A program made the translations under genes and the position numbers. Shown here piece by piece: positions 44,686 through 56,056 of a DNA stretch of 64,000 nucleotides. The stretch spans positions 20,024,537 to 20,088,536 of the forward strand of contig CM055884.1 of the NCBI GenBank assembly GCA_029582165.1, written 5' to 3'. Each line of letters begins with the position of its first letter. Position 1 is the first letter of the stretch. This DNA comes from Portulaca oleracea (Eukaryota > Streptophyta > Magnoliopsida > Caryophyllales > Portulacaceae). The notes beneath the pieces were generated by a model. It made no database searches. It had not been told where the DNA came from and worked only from the letters and a program-made list of their open reading frames with translations.

Positions 44686-45700
44686 TGTAGACATTGAATT
44701 TTGTCTCGGTTTTGTTTAATATATCGTAACATTTTATTTAATTTTGGTTTAGATTAAGACTCAAGTCAATTATGTGATAGCACACATTCCTTCCATCTCC
44801 ACCAAAAAATCAAGAGCCTTCACTATTTCATCCATTTGTAAGCTTCCCACGAAAGGATCTTCCATTTCTAAGCCAAAACCACCCGTCTATATACATAGCC
44901 TCACTCTTTCGAACGTCATTTATTCCACATATCTCCTTTGGATCTCTCCCTTGGTGAGCTTAAAGTACACTTCATAAGCTTCCTACATCTTTTAAATCAG
45001 GTCAATCGGAGTTTTGATGAGAGAGATATGGTTATTTTAATATGACAAGTTCAATCCAGTCGATGTAACGACTGGTTACGTCCGAAAATTACCAAAGAAT
45101 CGCAGTCGATTTTTTCTAACTGATTGGTTACGCTCGTAGCCGACCGATTAGCCACAATCGCCTTTCCATAGCGAGCTAGTTACGCTATGTACAGTACGAT
45201 GCAGATTCCACTTCCAAATCCAACTTGGATTCAAACTCCTTAATCTGCAAACCATTATTTTCGATTATTTTATTCACCCATTACCAGTATGAATAGGACC
45301 CTTGTTCGGTTGCGTATTTTTGTGGTTTTTGAGAGTAGGAATGTCGGTCCACTGGGATGGGTGTTAGGCTTGATAGACAATTTTGGTTTGCTAAGGGTTT
45401 CCAAAATGCGGAAAACAGTAAATTATGTAAAGGAAAGCAAATAAAACTATCCTAATCAAGAAATTATAACATCAACCATCAAGCAAAACATGAATAAAAG
45501 TTGGATTACTCTACTTCTCAAGGAATAAACTAACTAAACTAGCAATTGAAAGCAAGAATCAAGGAAACAATTAAACTAAACCTAATATTGAAATTAAGAA
45601 CAAGAAATCATACCCTTGATGAACTAAGTCTTCAATATATCCTCTAACCTTTATCTCTAATCTTCATCTTGACTTCTCCCGAACAAACAAGAAGATGTGA

Positions 45701-47339
45701 TGATGAGGGCAAATAGTGACTAAATATTTGGAGCATTTTGATAGTGAAATTTAGGGAATAATGTGCTTAATTGATCTTTTATGATCTTATTTCTCTATCT
45801 TAACTGAGTTATATGTGTTTTATTCAATTTGTACAGATTAGTGATACAAACTCCAAAGAACAATACATTTCTTGATTCATCATTGAAAGAGCTTTCCGAC
45901 GATATATTATAAGGTCAATTTCGAGTTAAGATGAAGGAGTTATGAGTAAGATAGTAGAAAGTGTGCGAAAACTGATATATGTCCAATATTTTGGCCACCA
46001 TTTTTTCCACACATATTCTATGACTTTGAGGCTTATTTCAATGAAATGTAGACTCCTAGAGCTTTCCGAAAAGTTAAGAACCAAGTCAATCGGACGTCGA
46101 ACAAAGGAGATATGACCAAAACAAGACGACCTAGAAAATTCCAGATCCAACACGACCCATGTTGGCTTCAACACAGTCCGTGTTGTCTTCCAGAGAGCTC
46201 AATTTCCCCAGAAACCATCAACACGACCCGTGTTGATATGACATGGTCCGTGTTGGCTCTGTTTATGACGATATTGTTGTTTCAACTGCTCTTAATGGCT
46301 ATATAATTGCAAGATTCGGTTGTTTTCCATATTCATCCACCTTCATCCTTCATCATCCATCACCATCCACCTTCATTCATTCACTCCCATTCACCATCCA
46401 TCTCCGTATCTACCATCATCCATCCCTTCCTCCACAAATCCATCCACATTCATCCTTAGTTGAAGATTGAGAGTTTATTGGAGTTCGAAGATTGATTCTC
46501 AAGAAATCCATTGAAGTGGAGGAGCAAAAGTCCCCAACGACTACCATTCAAGCGAGGAACAATTTCCATCTCGGTTTACTTCTCTTTCTTTTAGATTTCA
46601 TGCTTTCTAGAATAGATTTTGATATGTTTTGTGTTTTGAACATGAGTAGTGAGTAGTTTCTTTTAGTTTGGGGGATAATCTCTTTCAAGTTTCTCTTATG
46701 GATTGAGTATTGTTGGATTGAACAAGTTTGTTTATCTAGTTTGAATGCATTTTATTTATGCTTTGATTATGTATGTCATTGCTTTTGCTTGATCACCATT
46801 AGCATGGATTTAGATTGTTGAATGAAGTACCGAACGGAGAAATTCGATAATCAGAACCCTTAGGATTAAACTAGTTTATGAAGTGAACTAGATATAGAAG
46901 ACTTTGTAATTAGGGGTCTTTTGAAAATTTGATCTTTAACTTAGATAAAATTGAAATAACCACGAAAGTAGGTGATTGATTTTACTAAGCAATCTGTTTC
47001 ATTGCCAAAAGCTTGCTACGGAAGACATTATGCAATTATCGACCCTAAAATGTACCAAATTAGTGACATACATGTTCAATCTACTTGTTTGATTCATAGA
47101 GTTACTTAGGTTTTATCCCTTGAATGCCTTTTTCCTATTGATTTCATCTTGTGATTTGTGTGAATATTTGATTGTTTTGAACTTTTTAGCGATTAGAATT
47201 AGCTATAGATTGATCTCAAGCAAAACGCGGCCGATTTAGCAATCACCTAGGATACTAGTTTGATGCGTAGTTAGTAAAGTCCCTGTGGGATCGACCTTGA
47301 TACTTGCTACACGTATACTCGTGCACTTGTAGCGTATCA
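45701..47339 (+). repeat. Solo LTR nested in the solo LTR
   Basis: It starts TGATGAGGGC, ends TAGCGTATCA, and is flanked by TGTGA at 45696-45700 and 47340-47344. Length 1639 bp, no internal region. Its end, with TCCCTGTGGGATCGACCTTG, is of a kind common in plant gypsy LTRs. A TATATAA box is near 46300, and three dyads lie 65-150 bp upstream. Confidence 0.9.
46149..46257 (+). promoter_or_regulatory. Dyad cluster upstream of TATA, nested solo LTR
   Basis: CAACAC/GTGTTG with AGTCC loop (46169-46185) and CAACACG/CGTGTTG with ACC loop (46219-46235) are perfect; AACACGACCCATGTT (46149-46163) and ACATGGTCCGTGTTG are imperfect versions. Confidence 0.75.
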
Positions 47340-47712
47340 TGTGAATTGGATTATTAAGAATGCTCAAGTTCCCACTAGAAAGTAGAATTTGTGATCCTTA
47401 ATCCTCCTCCTCACTAAGAGTTTGATTTGAGTGTTGTAGCTAATCTTGACAATCTCTTATGAAAGCAAGAAAGAACAAGAGAATGGGGAAAGATTTTTGA
47501 GATTAATTGCAAGAAGAGTTGATTACAATCAAAGAGAACTAGAGAAACTTGAAGAACAATCCAACAACTTAAACCTAAACCCTAATCAAGAGATTAGTAA
47601 ATTGATAAAAGCTTAATGCTAAAACAAAGAAAAAACAAAGAAAACTAGCTGTCTTGCTCAAAACGTCACTTAGGATATATATACAAGCCAAAACAGGCGC
47701 ATGACAACTTAT

Positions 47713-47896
47713 GTCGCGGGTGCGACGCCTTGCTGGTTCTTTTGCCTTGGTTGATGCAATGACGCCACATAGGCATGTCACAGGCGCGACCCTCAGTGTC
47801 GTGGGTGCGACGTCCCACTGACACCTTTTCCTTGGTTGTTGTCTTGACACCCCAGAAACTGGTCACGGGCGCAACCTATGGTGTCACGGGCGCGAC
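47713..47896 (-). promoter_or_regulatory. Dyad cluster upstream of TATA, solo LTR
   Basis: Five 14-bp units at 47713, 47777, 47798, 47862 and 47883. The first is a perfect dyad, GTCGC-GGGT-GCGAC; the others have one or two arm mismatches. Confidence 0.75.
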
Positions 47897-49013
47897 GTCC
47901 GTTTGGCCTGCAGCTTTGGCTGTTGTAGTTCATCCTAGATGGATTTTTGTTCAGTTTTGCCACTTTTGTCTTTGTTTTGGCTCTAACACATTATTAACCT
48001 ACAAAACTCAAAATCATCATATCTAATATATACTTAAGGGGATAGAACAAGCAAATTACCCTATAAATGATAAGAATTCGGCTCTGAACGAGATCGAACA
48101 ACCCTTCAGCCTCCATTAATTCATCACCCCAAAATTTCCTAGAGTATTGGCTCTGAGAAAATTCTTCTCTTTTCTCCCCTTTTTTCTCCATAAGTGTTGT
48201 CTGCAATATTACTGCATTCAGATTAGCATTATAACTTATTGTTCTGCTTTTTTTCGATTTTAATCATTTAACCCTTATTCTGATGATTTATATCTATATA
48301 AAATGTAATTTTTTATTCGTTTTCTTTATTTTCTGCATGCTTAATAACTAAATTAATGAAATAAATTCATACTACTTATCTCCCCATTCTGTAATTAATT
48401 CAATTTTAGTAGGGACCACGTTTGTTAAGCATGCATGTTTGAGGAATCGATTGTCTCAGATCTGTAACTTTACCTTGAACCTGATCCAAGTTCGCAGGCT
48501 GAAGTTAATTTTACTTGATTTTGTTAATTTGCCTATAAAATTTGTTGACGACTCTTTAGTTTATCAAATTTTAATTTACTCATTAATAATTAGAACCTAT
48601 GAAAATGGAATTAATTTCAAATTATCTCACAGTCGAAAGAAATCCAAAACTACTTAGCAAACCGGTCAGTTAAGTTAAGTAGGTTTAGACGCTGAAAAGC
48701 AATCGTTTGGTTACACTATGGAAGCTTGAATATGTATCCGGTTGATTACAGTCTTTATCTTCGGGAGTGTTTACTTCGGTTGTGCCTATTCTATCTTAAT
48801 TGGTTCTTTTTTCTTATTTCTAATTATTTATCGTAAATTATTTATGTGGATTTGATAATGTGATTTGCAAAGTTGAATGAATCCTAAGAATGACTAAAAC
48901 TCTCCCTTGTCCCATAGGTAATTTGTAAGATTAAGCAAACCCTTTCAACTCGTCCAATAGTAATGTGGACACCTCGATCTCCTCGATGGGTAAGCAAATC
49001 AACGCCTACAGAA

Positions 49014-49025
49014 TGGCGACTTCAA
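49014..49025 (+). promoter_or_regulatory. Primer binding site of Tat-like element
   Basis: TGGCGACTTCAATGGGGAC resembles the tRNA-Arg-type site TGGCGACTCC used by Ogre/Tat elements. It begins three bases after the LTR end. Confidence 0.65.
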
Positions 49026-49759
49026 TGGGGACTTAACTTAAAAGAGGGTAAAGTTCGAAAGATTTGAATTAGTTATTAATGGGTAAGAGAGTAAAATTGA
49101 TTTATTTAATCTCTTTTAGTTATTCTAGACATATTGCATTCCCAGTATACTCACGGGCCGATGATGGCACGAAAGCACCTGATGTGGCACAGGAATAAAT
49201 TTAATCCTTTTACCCTTTGTATGCCAAAATACCTGAAGAGGCATGGGTACCGTGTCCTTCCCTTGTCTCCTATACCAAGAGGTTCGCATCCACCTCCCTG
49301 AATCTAGACGTTCAATTCCCCATAGATTCCAGACACCGCAAGATCGTCTTCGCCATCCTTTGGATGGATCCCGAGCCGCTCTAGAGACTTGAGGCATGTC
49401 ACCAACCCCGAAGGCTATTGGTACCTAACATCATATCGGGTCGTCCGAGGAAAGCATGGCTAATTTGGCATCAAGGTTCGGAAGTGGACGACGTTGGATG
49501 AAACGAACAGAACAAGGGAGAGGTGGATTGGGTTGGGTGATGGCTACGCCTCCACTAGCGCCAGCCACGCCTCCCTCCTCCCTCATTTTTTTCCTTGCCC
49601 ATAATTTGGACACTGGCTATGCGCTTTTTGGCGCTAGCCACGTCTTCGTCTCTGCCCTTTTGGTTGCCTAGAATTCAGACACGGGCTACATTCCACTGGC
49701 GCTAGCCGCATCCCTCTTCTCCTCCTTTAGATTGAAGCAAGGCGCCAATGGCGCCTAAC
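49026..49759 (+). other. 5' internal remnant of Tat-like element with palindromic repeats
   Basis: No convincing protein; the 90-codon minus-strand frame at 49125-49397 has no known motif. From 49540 to 49740 three units of about 75 bp carry GGCTA...TAGCC pairs with GGCGCTAGCC cores, and 49740-49756 is AGGCGCC-AAT-GGCGCCT. No TATA box was found next to these. The stretch stops at the next LTR. Confidence 0.45.
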
Positions 49760-51452
49760 TGTAGGACCCCGAAAAATCTCCGCCCAGGGAATCGTTTTGA
49801 ACGTGTTACTTAATGATCGGGAGCCGACTAAGGTTGCTTAATCCTTAAATAACAGTATTTTTATTTTTGAAAGAAGAGGACTAGACTCATTTTAATTACC
49901 ACGAAACCGCGTCAGATTAACAATGCACCGATAACGAAACATTTCAGATTCGGGCCGAAAATGAAGGAAATGGGCTCTACTAGGCAGCAAGGTCGCGTGA
50001 CCTTGCTCGGTGTCCAGGCAGGCCCGTTTCCCTTGGCCCGTGGAGAAATGGCCATAGGGCCTGAGCAAGGCTCAAGTTCTAGACATTTCTTCATGGTTCA
50101 GCCCACGAATATGGATTTGGATGTTACCGATGAATTTCGGATTATTCTGCCATGATGCCGTCTGAAATTTAAATTAAGTTTAGAAAAGAAAAGGAGTCGC
50201 CAGGTTATTTAAGGAAATCAATGAACCAAAAAAAAAAGGAAAACTCGGGTTTACGAACTCAGAATCCAAGCCCGGGGGTAAGGCTACAAATTCGAGAATT
50301 AAAGAATTCTCGAATCTAACTATTTAAAAACAGACTCTACTAAAATTGAACTTGAAATGAAAAGAGCGGGGAGAAGTTTAATAAATTTCATAAGATAATA
50401 TTTCGATCATGCAATAGTAAAATGCGATTTCTTTTACAAAAATAATGTACAAGTAAGATGATTCAAGGATAGATTACATGATTAAAACAAAAAAGATGAA
50501 CAAACCTCACTTTAAGTCTTAATGTGATGGAAGGAAGATCGGGCTCTTTACAACAAACACTTGAATATGGCGTCGGTTGAGAACCTTGGATGGAGTGAGG
50601 GTTGCTTGAAAGTGGTGATGAGTGAAGTTTATGGATGATATGGATGATAATAGAGAGAATATGATGGGAGAATTCGAGAGAATGGATGAAAATGATGGTT
50701 GATGAGTGTTAATGATGATTATTGGTGGTTGTTGATGAAATGGGGGAGGGAATTGGGGGGGGGGGGGGAGGGGTATTTATAGGTGAGAGGTAAGGTAATG
50801 AGGATGGACGGAGGGGGAGGCATAATCCAAAGATTATGGCCCCATGGCTATGATCAAGGCTGTTTGGCCTTCCTCAAGGTAGAGGTAAAAGTCAATGGTG
50901 TCGATCATGGGGTTGCATGGCATGGGAGGAAAAGTCTGGCACGAAAATTGAATTCATCCGAGCAAGGTCGTGCGGCCTATGGCGCTTCATCTCGCGGATC
51001 GCTGACGTGGCGGGCGATAAGTGGATCTTGGCTGTGAGCAAGGTCGTGTGGCCTTGCTAGTGTCTTCTGGGGTAGATTGCATACTGGGCCTGGTTTTTGG
51101 GTATGGAAGCTGAGAAAGGCCGCATGGCCTTACTATTTGGCTAAGCTAACTTCAAACAGCCATAATTCCTTCATCCGGACTTCGATTGAGGCATTTCAAA
51201 AGGCGTTGGAAAGCTTATGATGCGTACTTTACCCTCATCAAAAGAAATAGGGCCAATGAGACTGGTAGAAAAAATGAGATTTAAAAGGGTGAGCACATGA
51301 GTGTGAAAAGGGCGGAAAATGAAGGCTTTTGTGGTGGGTTGGCCCGGTAGCTTTTGATTAAGGAAGGCCCAGTGGCTTCGCTTCTATTCTAGCCTCTTTT
51401 CTTATTGCGCCCGGTTTGTACACTTATCCCGATACAAAATCCGGTGTCTAGA
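49760..51452 (-). repeat. 3' LTR of a minus-strand Tat/Ogre-like element
   Basis: On the minus strand it runs from TCTAGACACCGGATTTTG (expected TGTAGACACC, first G mutated) to GGGGTCCTACA, about 1.69 kb. A TATAAATA box (minus) is at 50774-50781, followed by a C-rich leader and run. Dyads are at 50856-50871, 51037-51058 and 51116-51131 upstream of it, and another lies at 49986-50007 near the far end. TGGCGACTCC (minus) at 50198-50207 looks like a primer site but lies inside the LTR. CTAAC at 49755-49759 is the presumed target duplicate. Confidence 0.7.
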
Positions 51453-51468
51453 AAGAGCCCCCACTTTG
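51453..51468 (-). promoter_or_regulatory. Polypurine tract of Tat-like element
   Basis: The minus strand reads CAAAGTGGGGGCTCTT directly before the LTR start, the usual G-rich form in this lineage. Confidence 0.75.
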
Positions 51469-51529
51469 ATCGAGAGAACGAAGGTTAAAGTAGCCTAAGG
51501 TGCTGATTGGCTGGCGTCGGTAACCAGAA

Positions 51530-52085
51530 CACGGGTGTTATCCGTGCTCTTTTAATGGCGACTGGAAGGTGAACGATGTTGGTGCTCGGAGGGTGGACGA
51601 TGTTGGTGCTCTTTTAATGGCGACCGGAGGGTGGACGATATCGGTGCTCTTTTAACGGTGACCGGAGGTGGACAATGTCGATGCTCTTTTAACGGCGATC
51701 GAAGGGTGGACGATGTTGATACTCTTTTATTGATGACCGGAAGGTGGACGATGTTGGTGCTCTTTTAATGGCAACCGGAAGGTGGATGCTGCCAGTGCTC
51801 TTTTAATGGCGACCGGAAGGTGGATGATGTCATTGCTCTTATAATGGCGACCGGAAGGTAGATGTCAGCGACCTTTTAGCTGCAGCTGGATGATGACGAT
51901 GCTCTTTTAAAGGCAACCTGAAGATGGATGTCAGCGATCTTTTAGTGACTGCTGGATGATGGCGGTGCTCTTTTAACGGCAACCTACAGATGGATTCCAA
52001 CGACCTTTTAGCGCCAGCTGGATGATGGCGGTGCTCTTTTAACAACAACTTGAAGATGGATGTCAGCGACCTTTTAGCGGCAACT
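51530..52085 (-). repeat. Tandem array A (38-bp units passing into 66-bp dimers)
   Basis: From 51530 to about 51865 there are 38-bp units with GGCGACCGGAAGGTGGA and GTGCTCTTTTAA. From about 51866 the same motifs alternate with a second type (GACCTTTTAGCG) to give 66-bp units, about three copies. The regular minus-strand ORF at 51839-52048 (period 22 residues) only mirrors the repeat. The array lies just before the polypurine tract, the known hypervariable 3' UTR of Tat elements. Confidence 0.85.
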
Positions 52086-52239
52086 GGAAAATGATGTCCC
52101 GGTTTTCCCAGTGTTGGTGTTGGTTCCCTGCATAGAAACCAAAACAGAATGTTAGATCATTTTGAACAGTGGTTGGAGATATAGAGAATTAACTATCTGA
52201 TAGATTGATCCCTGTTGATCCAAACTTCCTTTCTTTGGT

Positions 52240-52640
52240 GCTATTGTCGATGATGCCCAACGGAGGCGGATCAGATTTTTCCGATGTTGATGGTGCCCAA
52301 TGGATTTTCCCGAGGTGGATCAGATTTTCCCGATGCTGATGGTGCTCAATGAATTTTCCCGAGGTGGATCAGATTTTCTGGATGTTGATGATGCCCAACG
52401 GATTTTCCCGAAGCCCAACGGATTTTCCCGATGTTGATGGTGCCCAACGGATTTTCTCGAGGCGAATCGGATTTTCCTGATGTTGATGGTGATCAACGGA
52501 TTTTCCCGAGGCAGATTAGATTTTCCTGATGTTGATGATGCCCAATGGATTTTCCCGAGGCGGATCATATTTTCCCGATGCTGATGATGCCCAATGGATT
52601 TTCCCGTGGCGAGTTAGATTTTCCCGATGCTGATGTTGAC
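52240..52640 (-). repeat. Tandem array B (about 49-bp units)
   Basis: About eight degenerate units with GGATTTTCCCGAGGCGGATC and GATTTTCCCGATGTTGATG, each made of two related halves (both contain GATTTTCCCGA). One unit is shortened near 52410. It belongs to the same 3' region as array A. Confidence 0.85.
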
Positions 52641-52938
52641 TAAATGGGAAACTTTAGTTAGAATTTTATCCCAGCACTCGGAACTCTTTCATTAACTATG
52701 TTTATATTTATGGACACAAGAATCATATAATTTTTTATTTTCTGTTGCATAATAATTGTTGAATTATATGTACTATATAGGTCACTAACAACAATTTAAG
52801 GAATACTACTTACATCTGCATATTCTAAAAGGTTTTTAATACTATATAGTTGATTAGTATTTTGAGGAATACTCGTTAGCTGAGAAGAAGCAAAGGTTTT
52901 TTTTTCTTTTAATTCATCATATTTAGCTTTTTTTTCAT
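52641..52938. other. AT-rich sequence without recognisable feature
   Basis: The coding part of the Tat-like element is absent; array B gives way to unassigned AT-rich DNA up to the LINE. Confidence 0.6.
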
Positions 52939-53906
52939 CCCACTTAGAGAGAGAAGGGGTGCTAGAGAGGGAAAAACCTCTTTCTTAATCTTTTCATCCG
53001 TAACAAACTTATCAAACACATTAGTACAATTCAGTTTTTACTGAGTAGGATTATCCCTCAAGTCAATGTTTAGTAAGGAAAGTGTTTATTGTGTACCAAG
53101 AAGTTTGTTGTGATAAGCCTGGTTTAGAGAGGAAGCAGAAATGACAAAAATCAGAAGGGAGCAGAGATCCCAGAAGATCTTGTTCTGGCAGCAGGGTGAA
53201 GAGGGAAGGTAGAAGTAAGTGGAGTGTATGGGCGCCTGGTAAACTGCGTTGTAGGTGGAAAGCGGCTAAGTAGGAGGGTAGAGCCTTTGTAGAACCAATG
53301 AGAAGATGCAAAGTTGATTGTGTTTATCAATTTGGATCCTTCGTCATCATGATCCTATTCTGTTAAAGCTAGGAATATCAAAGGCGAGGATCCACGTTAG
53401 CAAGAGCTCCGCATAGGGGTAACGGACGGGATGGGTTGCTGCAGTCCGTTTGTCAGTAACAACTGGTTTGTCATTAATGCAAGGTGGCTGGAGGTGATAG
53501 TTTACCAACCATATTAGATTTAAGAGAGAGAGAAGTTAAGGAGTTAGGTTTTTTTGTTGGTCTTTATTAGATGTGATAGTTTGAAGTTAATGATGTGGAG
53601 ATCGAGGAGGGGACTGTGAGTGAAATGAGGAGTAATGGAGTGAGATGATGTGCATCTACCTTCAGTAAAGCCCCTAAGGTCCTCATTTATGCAAAGTACC
53701 AGAATGAAGTTAATGGTGGCAATGATAATGATAGTGGGGTGGCGTGAGGATTGTCTTCAGAGATTCTTCTTCAGCGAATTCAAGGTAAGTCTTCCCTCTA
53801 ATTTTTTGGGGAGGCTTGTTTGGTTATTTATAGAGTGTTTTGCTATTATGGATTTAAACACAACCTATATTCCCCCCCCCCCCATAAGAGAAAAAAGAAG
53901 CCAAAT

Positions 53907-56056
53907 ATGGGATCCTTGTATTCAAATTTTAAATCTTTCCTATTCCCTTTTAGCAATCCTAGCCTTGTTGATAAGGACAAAGCGCCTTTCATCAAAAAAG
54001 GCTCAGTCATTGATGTTCCTGAGCCTGATGAAGGGCTTTGTCATGTGCTCAATCATACCTTTTTGGGACTCGTCATGGATCTTAGAAAATGGTAAGCACA
54101 GGATTTGGCGATGGTCATTAACAATCACTAGGGTTTGAAGGGAAAGGCTATGGTGGAAGTCGTTCGAAATGAGGACTTCCTCTTTCGTGTCATTGTAGCT
54201 TCAAACGAGGATGTGTATGATCTTTTCAGATCTCAGAATGCGGCGGCCAATGGCTCCTACTCATTCTGAAATACTGTGGAGAGGACAGTATCCCTAAGCG
54301 CCTCAATTTCAATATTTCACATTTTCGGGTGCAAGTGAAGGGATTTCCTTTCAAGTATAGGAGGGCAAGTGTGCTAAGAGCGCTGGCAGCGTTGGTCGGG
54401 GAGTATGTGGAGCTCAACTTCCATGAGGAGGTGAACACCTCCCAAGACCGTATGAAGATGAGAGTCAAGATCGATCTTCAGCGTCCATTGGTGTCGGGTG
54501 CGTTCCTTCGGTTGAAGAGAGGGGCGCCAGTGTGGGTCAAGTTCAAGTACGAAGGCATTTTCAGTGTTTGTAAACGGTGTGGTCTTGTGGGGCATAAGAT
54601 GGATGAGTGCAAGACAGGCCTACATGAAGCTGCATAAGGCATTGTCCAGAGGTTCCAAGAATGTAAACAAAAAGGGTATGACATACGATGCTGTGAGGAA
54701 CCATTATACTCAAACAAAATTTATGCTTTTCCACCCATCGAACCTTTCCTGACAACAAGGTTTGAGAATGGTATCCCTTTGTATACCAAGGCAACACACT
54801 CTGAACTGCAGATGGGAATGAGGTACCAGGAGAATTGGGGAGGCCATTTAGTTCCCACAAGGGGACCAGTGGTTATATCTCCAGAAGTGCAAGGGGAGGA
54901 TCGGAAGAGGGGAAAGGATGTTCAAGAGGGAAATGGTTCTTACGTTCCAACCATGCATGGAATGCATGGGTGTTGGGGGGGGTGCAAAATGTTATACCAC
55001 AAAAGGAGTAATCAGGGGTGGGCGCCCAGGGAGCTGGAAGTTCTTTTGGAGTAGGTCTGACACCGAGCAGGTTCCACGTCATGGCCCCACCACCTGAGGC
55101 AATTCCTGGCCATGACATGGTCGCCTCCATGAATGCGACAACAACAGCGTGGGCCTCTAGTCATGCGCTACCAAAAGTAGCAACATCTGGGTGGGATGTT
55201 CCAGGGGGTGCAAGCGACCCACATGCTGGTTTGATTCCTGTGGACACTGGGCTGGGCCCAGCAAGTGGGGAAAAGATAAAGAAGTGGTTGGGGCAACTTC
55301 GCAGAACCCAGTAATCATTAATTCTTCTGCTATGGAGGGGTTTACCTTATCTGGAGGTTTAATGGTAAAGGCGGCTATAAATACAGGGGGTAAAGAAGAG
55401 TTAGATCTCACCCTCAGTCTAAAACCCACCTCAGACGATTGCAAGCAAGATATGGTAGCAGCTCTCAAGCACCAGACGGGTGAGAACTCCAAATTAGCAC
55501 AATCCAACGCTGAGATTCGACTTGAGAAACTCCAAATAGAGGCGTCTGAAGAAGGCAAATGTAAACTGCAGCTTAACCTTCGCATTAGCATAGTTGGCGA
55601 AACTGAAGATGGGATGGCAATAGATCATGCTGAGAACGTGAATGTTGTGTTGACAAAGATGAAGCCGGGGAAAGAACCAGAGATGGAATCGACATGTAGT
55701 AAATGTTCCAAAAAGGGGAGAAAGAGACTAAGGAAACAGCCAGTGTGGATCTAGCAGAAAGAAAAATGGAGGAGATTAAAAGACTCAAACAGGTGAACCG
55801 GAAGGTGGCTTCTCTACTGGAGCTGGGGACGGTGTTGGGCGGGAACCGGGAAGAGGAGGAGGTTTACTTTACTTTAGCAAAGCGCTTCAAACAAGCGGAA
55901 CTCGATGCGTGCTGGTTGAAGGCATCTATTGCAAGTGCGGGAGCAAAAGGGAAGCACATTATGGATGGGGAACAACAGACTTTCACAGCAGCACCCTTTG
56001 TTTATAGAGTTGAGGTCATGGGGGCTGGCCGGGGAAGAGTCCCCGAGCGGAAATGA
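53907..56056 (+). pseudogene. LINE 2 ORF1 (DUF4283 and zinc knuckle)
   Basis: From about 53907 (MGSLYSNF) broken frames cover a DUF4283-like domain (AMVEVVRNEDFLFRVIVAS), then an open stretch 54329-54637 with VWVKFKYEGIFSVCKRCGLV and the knuckle CKRCGLVGHKMDEC. A Gly/Pro-rich, then Glu/Lys-rich C-terminal part follows in several frames. The last frame (55703-56056) ends RVPERK at a TGA that overlaps the ORF2 start. ORF1 would bind the LINE RNA. Confidence 0.82.

Larger units (their letters stand above)
45303..48100 (-). repeat. Solo LTR in the Tat-like LTR
   Basis: Ends TGTTCG/CGAACA; perfect target duplication ACCCT at 45298-45302 and 48101-48105. No internal region or second LTR, so it is a solo LTR left by LTR-LTR recombination. 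Its own length is about 1.15 kb without the nested LTR. Orientation is minus from the TATATATA box at 47676-47684. Five copies of GTC(G/A)C(G/A)GG(T/C)GC(G/A)AC lie upstream at 47713-47896. Confidence 0.88.
44686..49010 (+). repeat. Tat/Ogre-like LTR split by a solo LTR
   Basis: It starts TGTAGACATTGAATTTTG, like Tat-lineage LTRs, and ends AACGCCTACA, giving TGTAG/CTACA inverted ends. A tRNA-Arg-like primer site follows at 49014. Removing the insertion at 45303-48105 joins TATGAATAG (a TATA-like box at 45288) to its leader at 48106 and leaves an LTR of about 1.5 kb. Dyads at 45057-45189 lie 100-230 bp upstream of the box. CATAT at 44681-44685 would be the left target duplication. Confidence 0.75.

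Noticed and set aside
49125..49397. 90-codon minus-strand ORF in the Tat-like internal remnant
   Set aside because: Wrong strand relative to the element, no recognised domain, isolated.
50198..50207. TGGCGACTCC (minus) as a primer binding site defining an LTR end at 50208
   Set aside because: The preceding bases do not form a CA end, whereas 49760 gives CTACA, the inverted match of the LTR start. Kept only as a note on the LTR.
51839..52568. Minus-strand ORFs with regular 22-residue and other periodic repeats
   Set aside because: They simply translate tandem arrays A and B; no stop-free extension beyond the arrays.
51530..52640. CRISPR-like regular spacing in the tandem arrays
   Set aside because: The whole unit repeats with gradual divergence; there are no unique spacers, and the genome is that of a plant.
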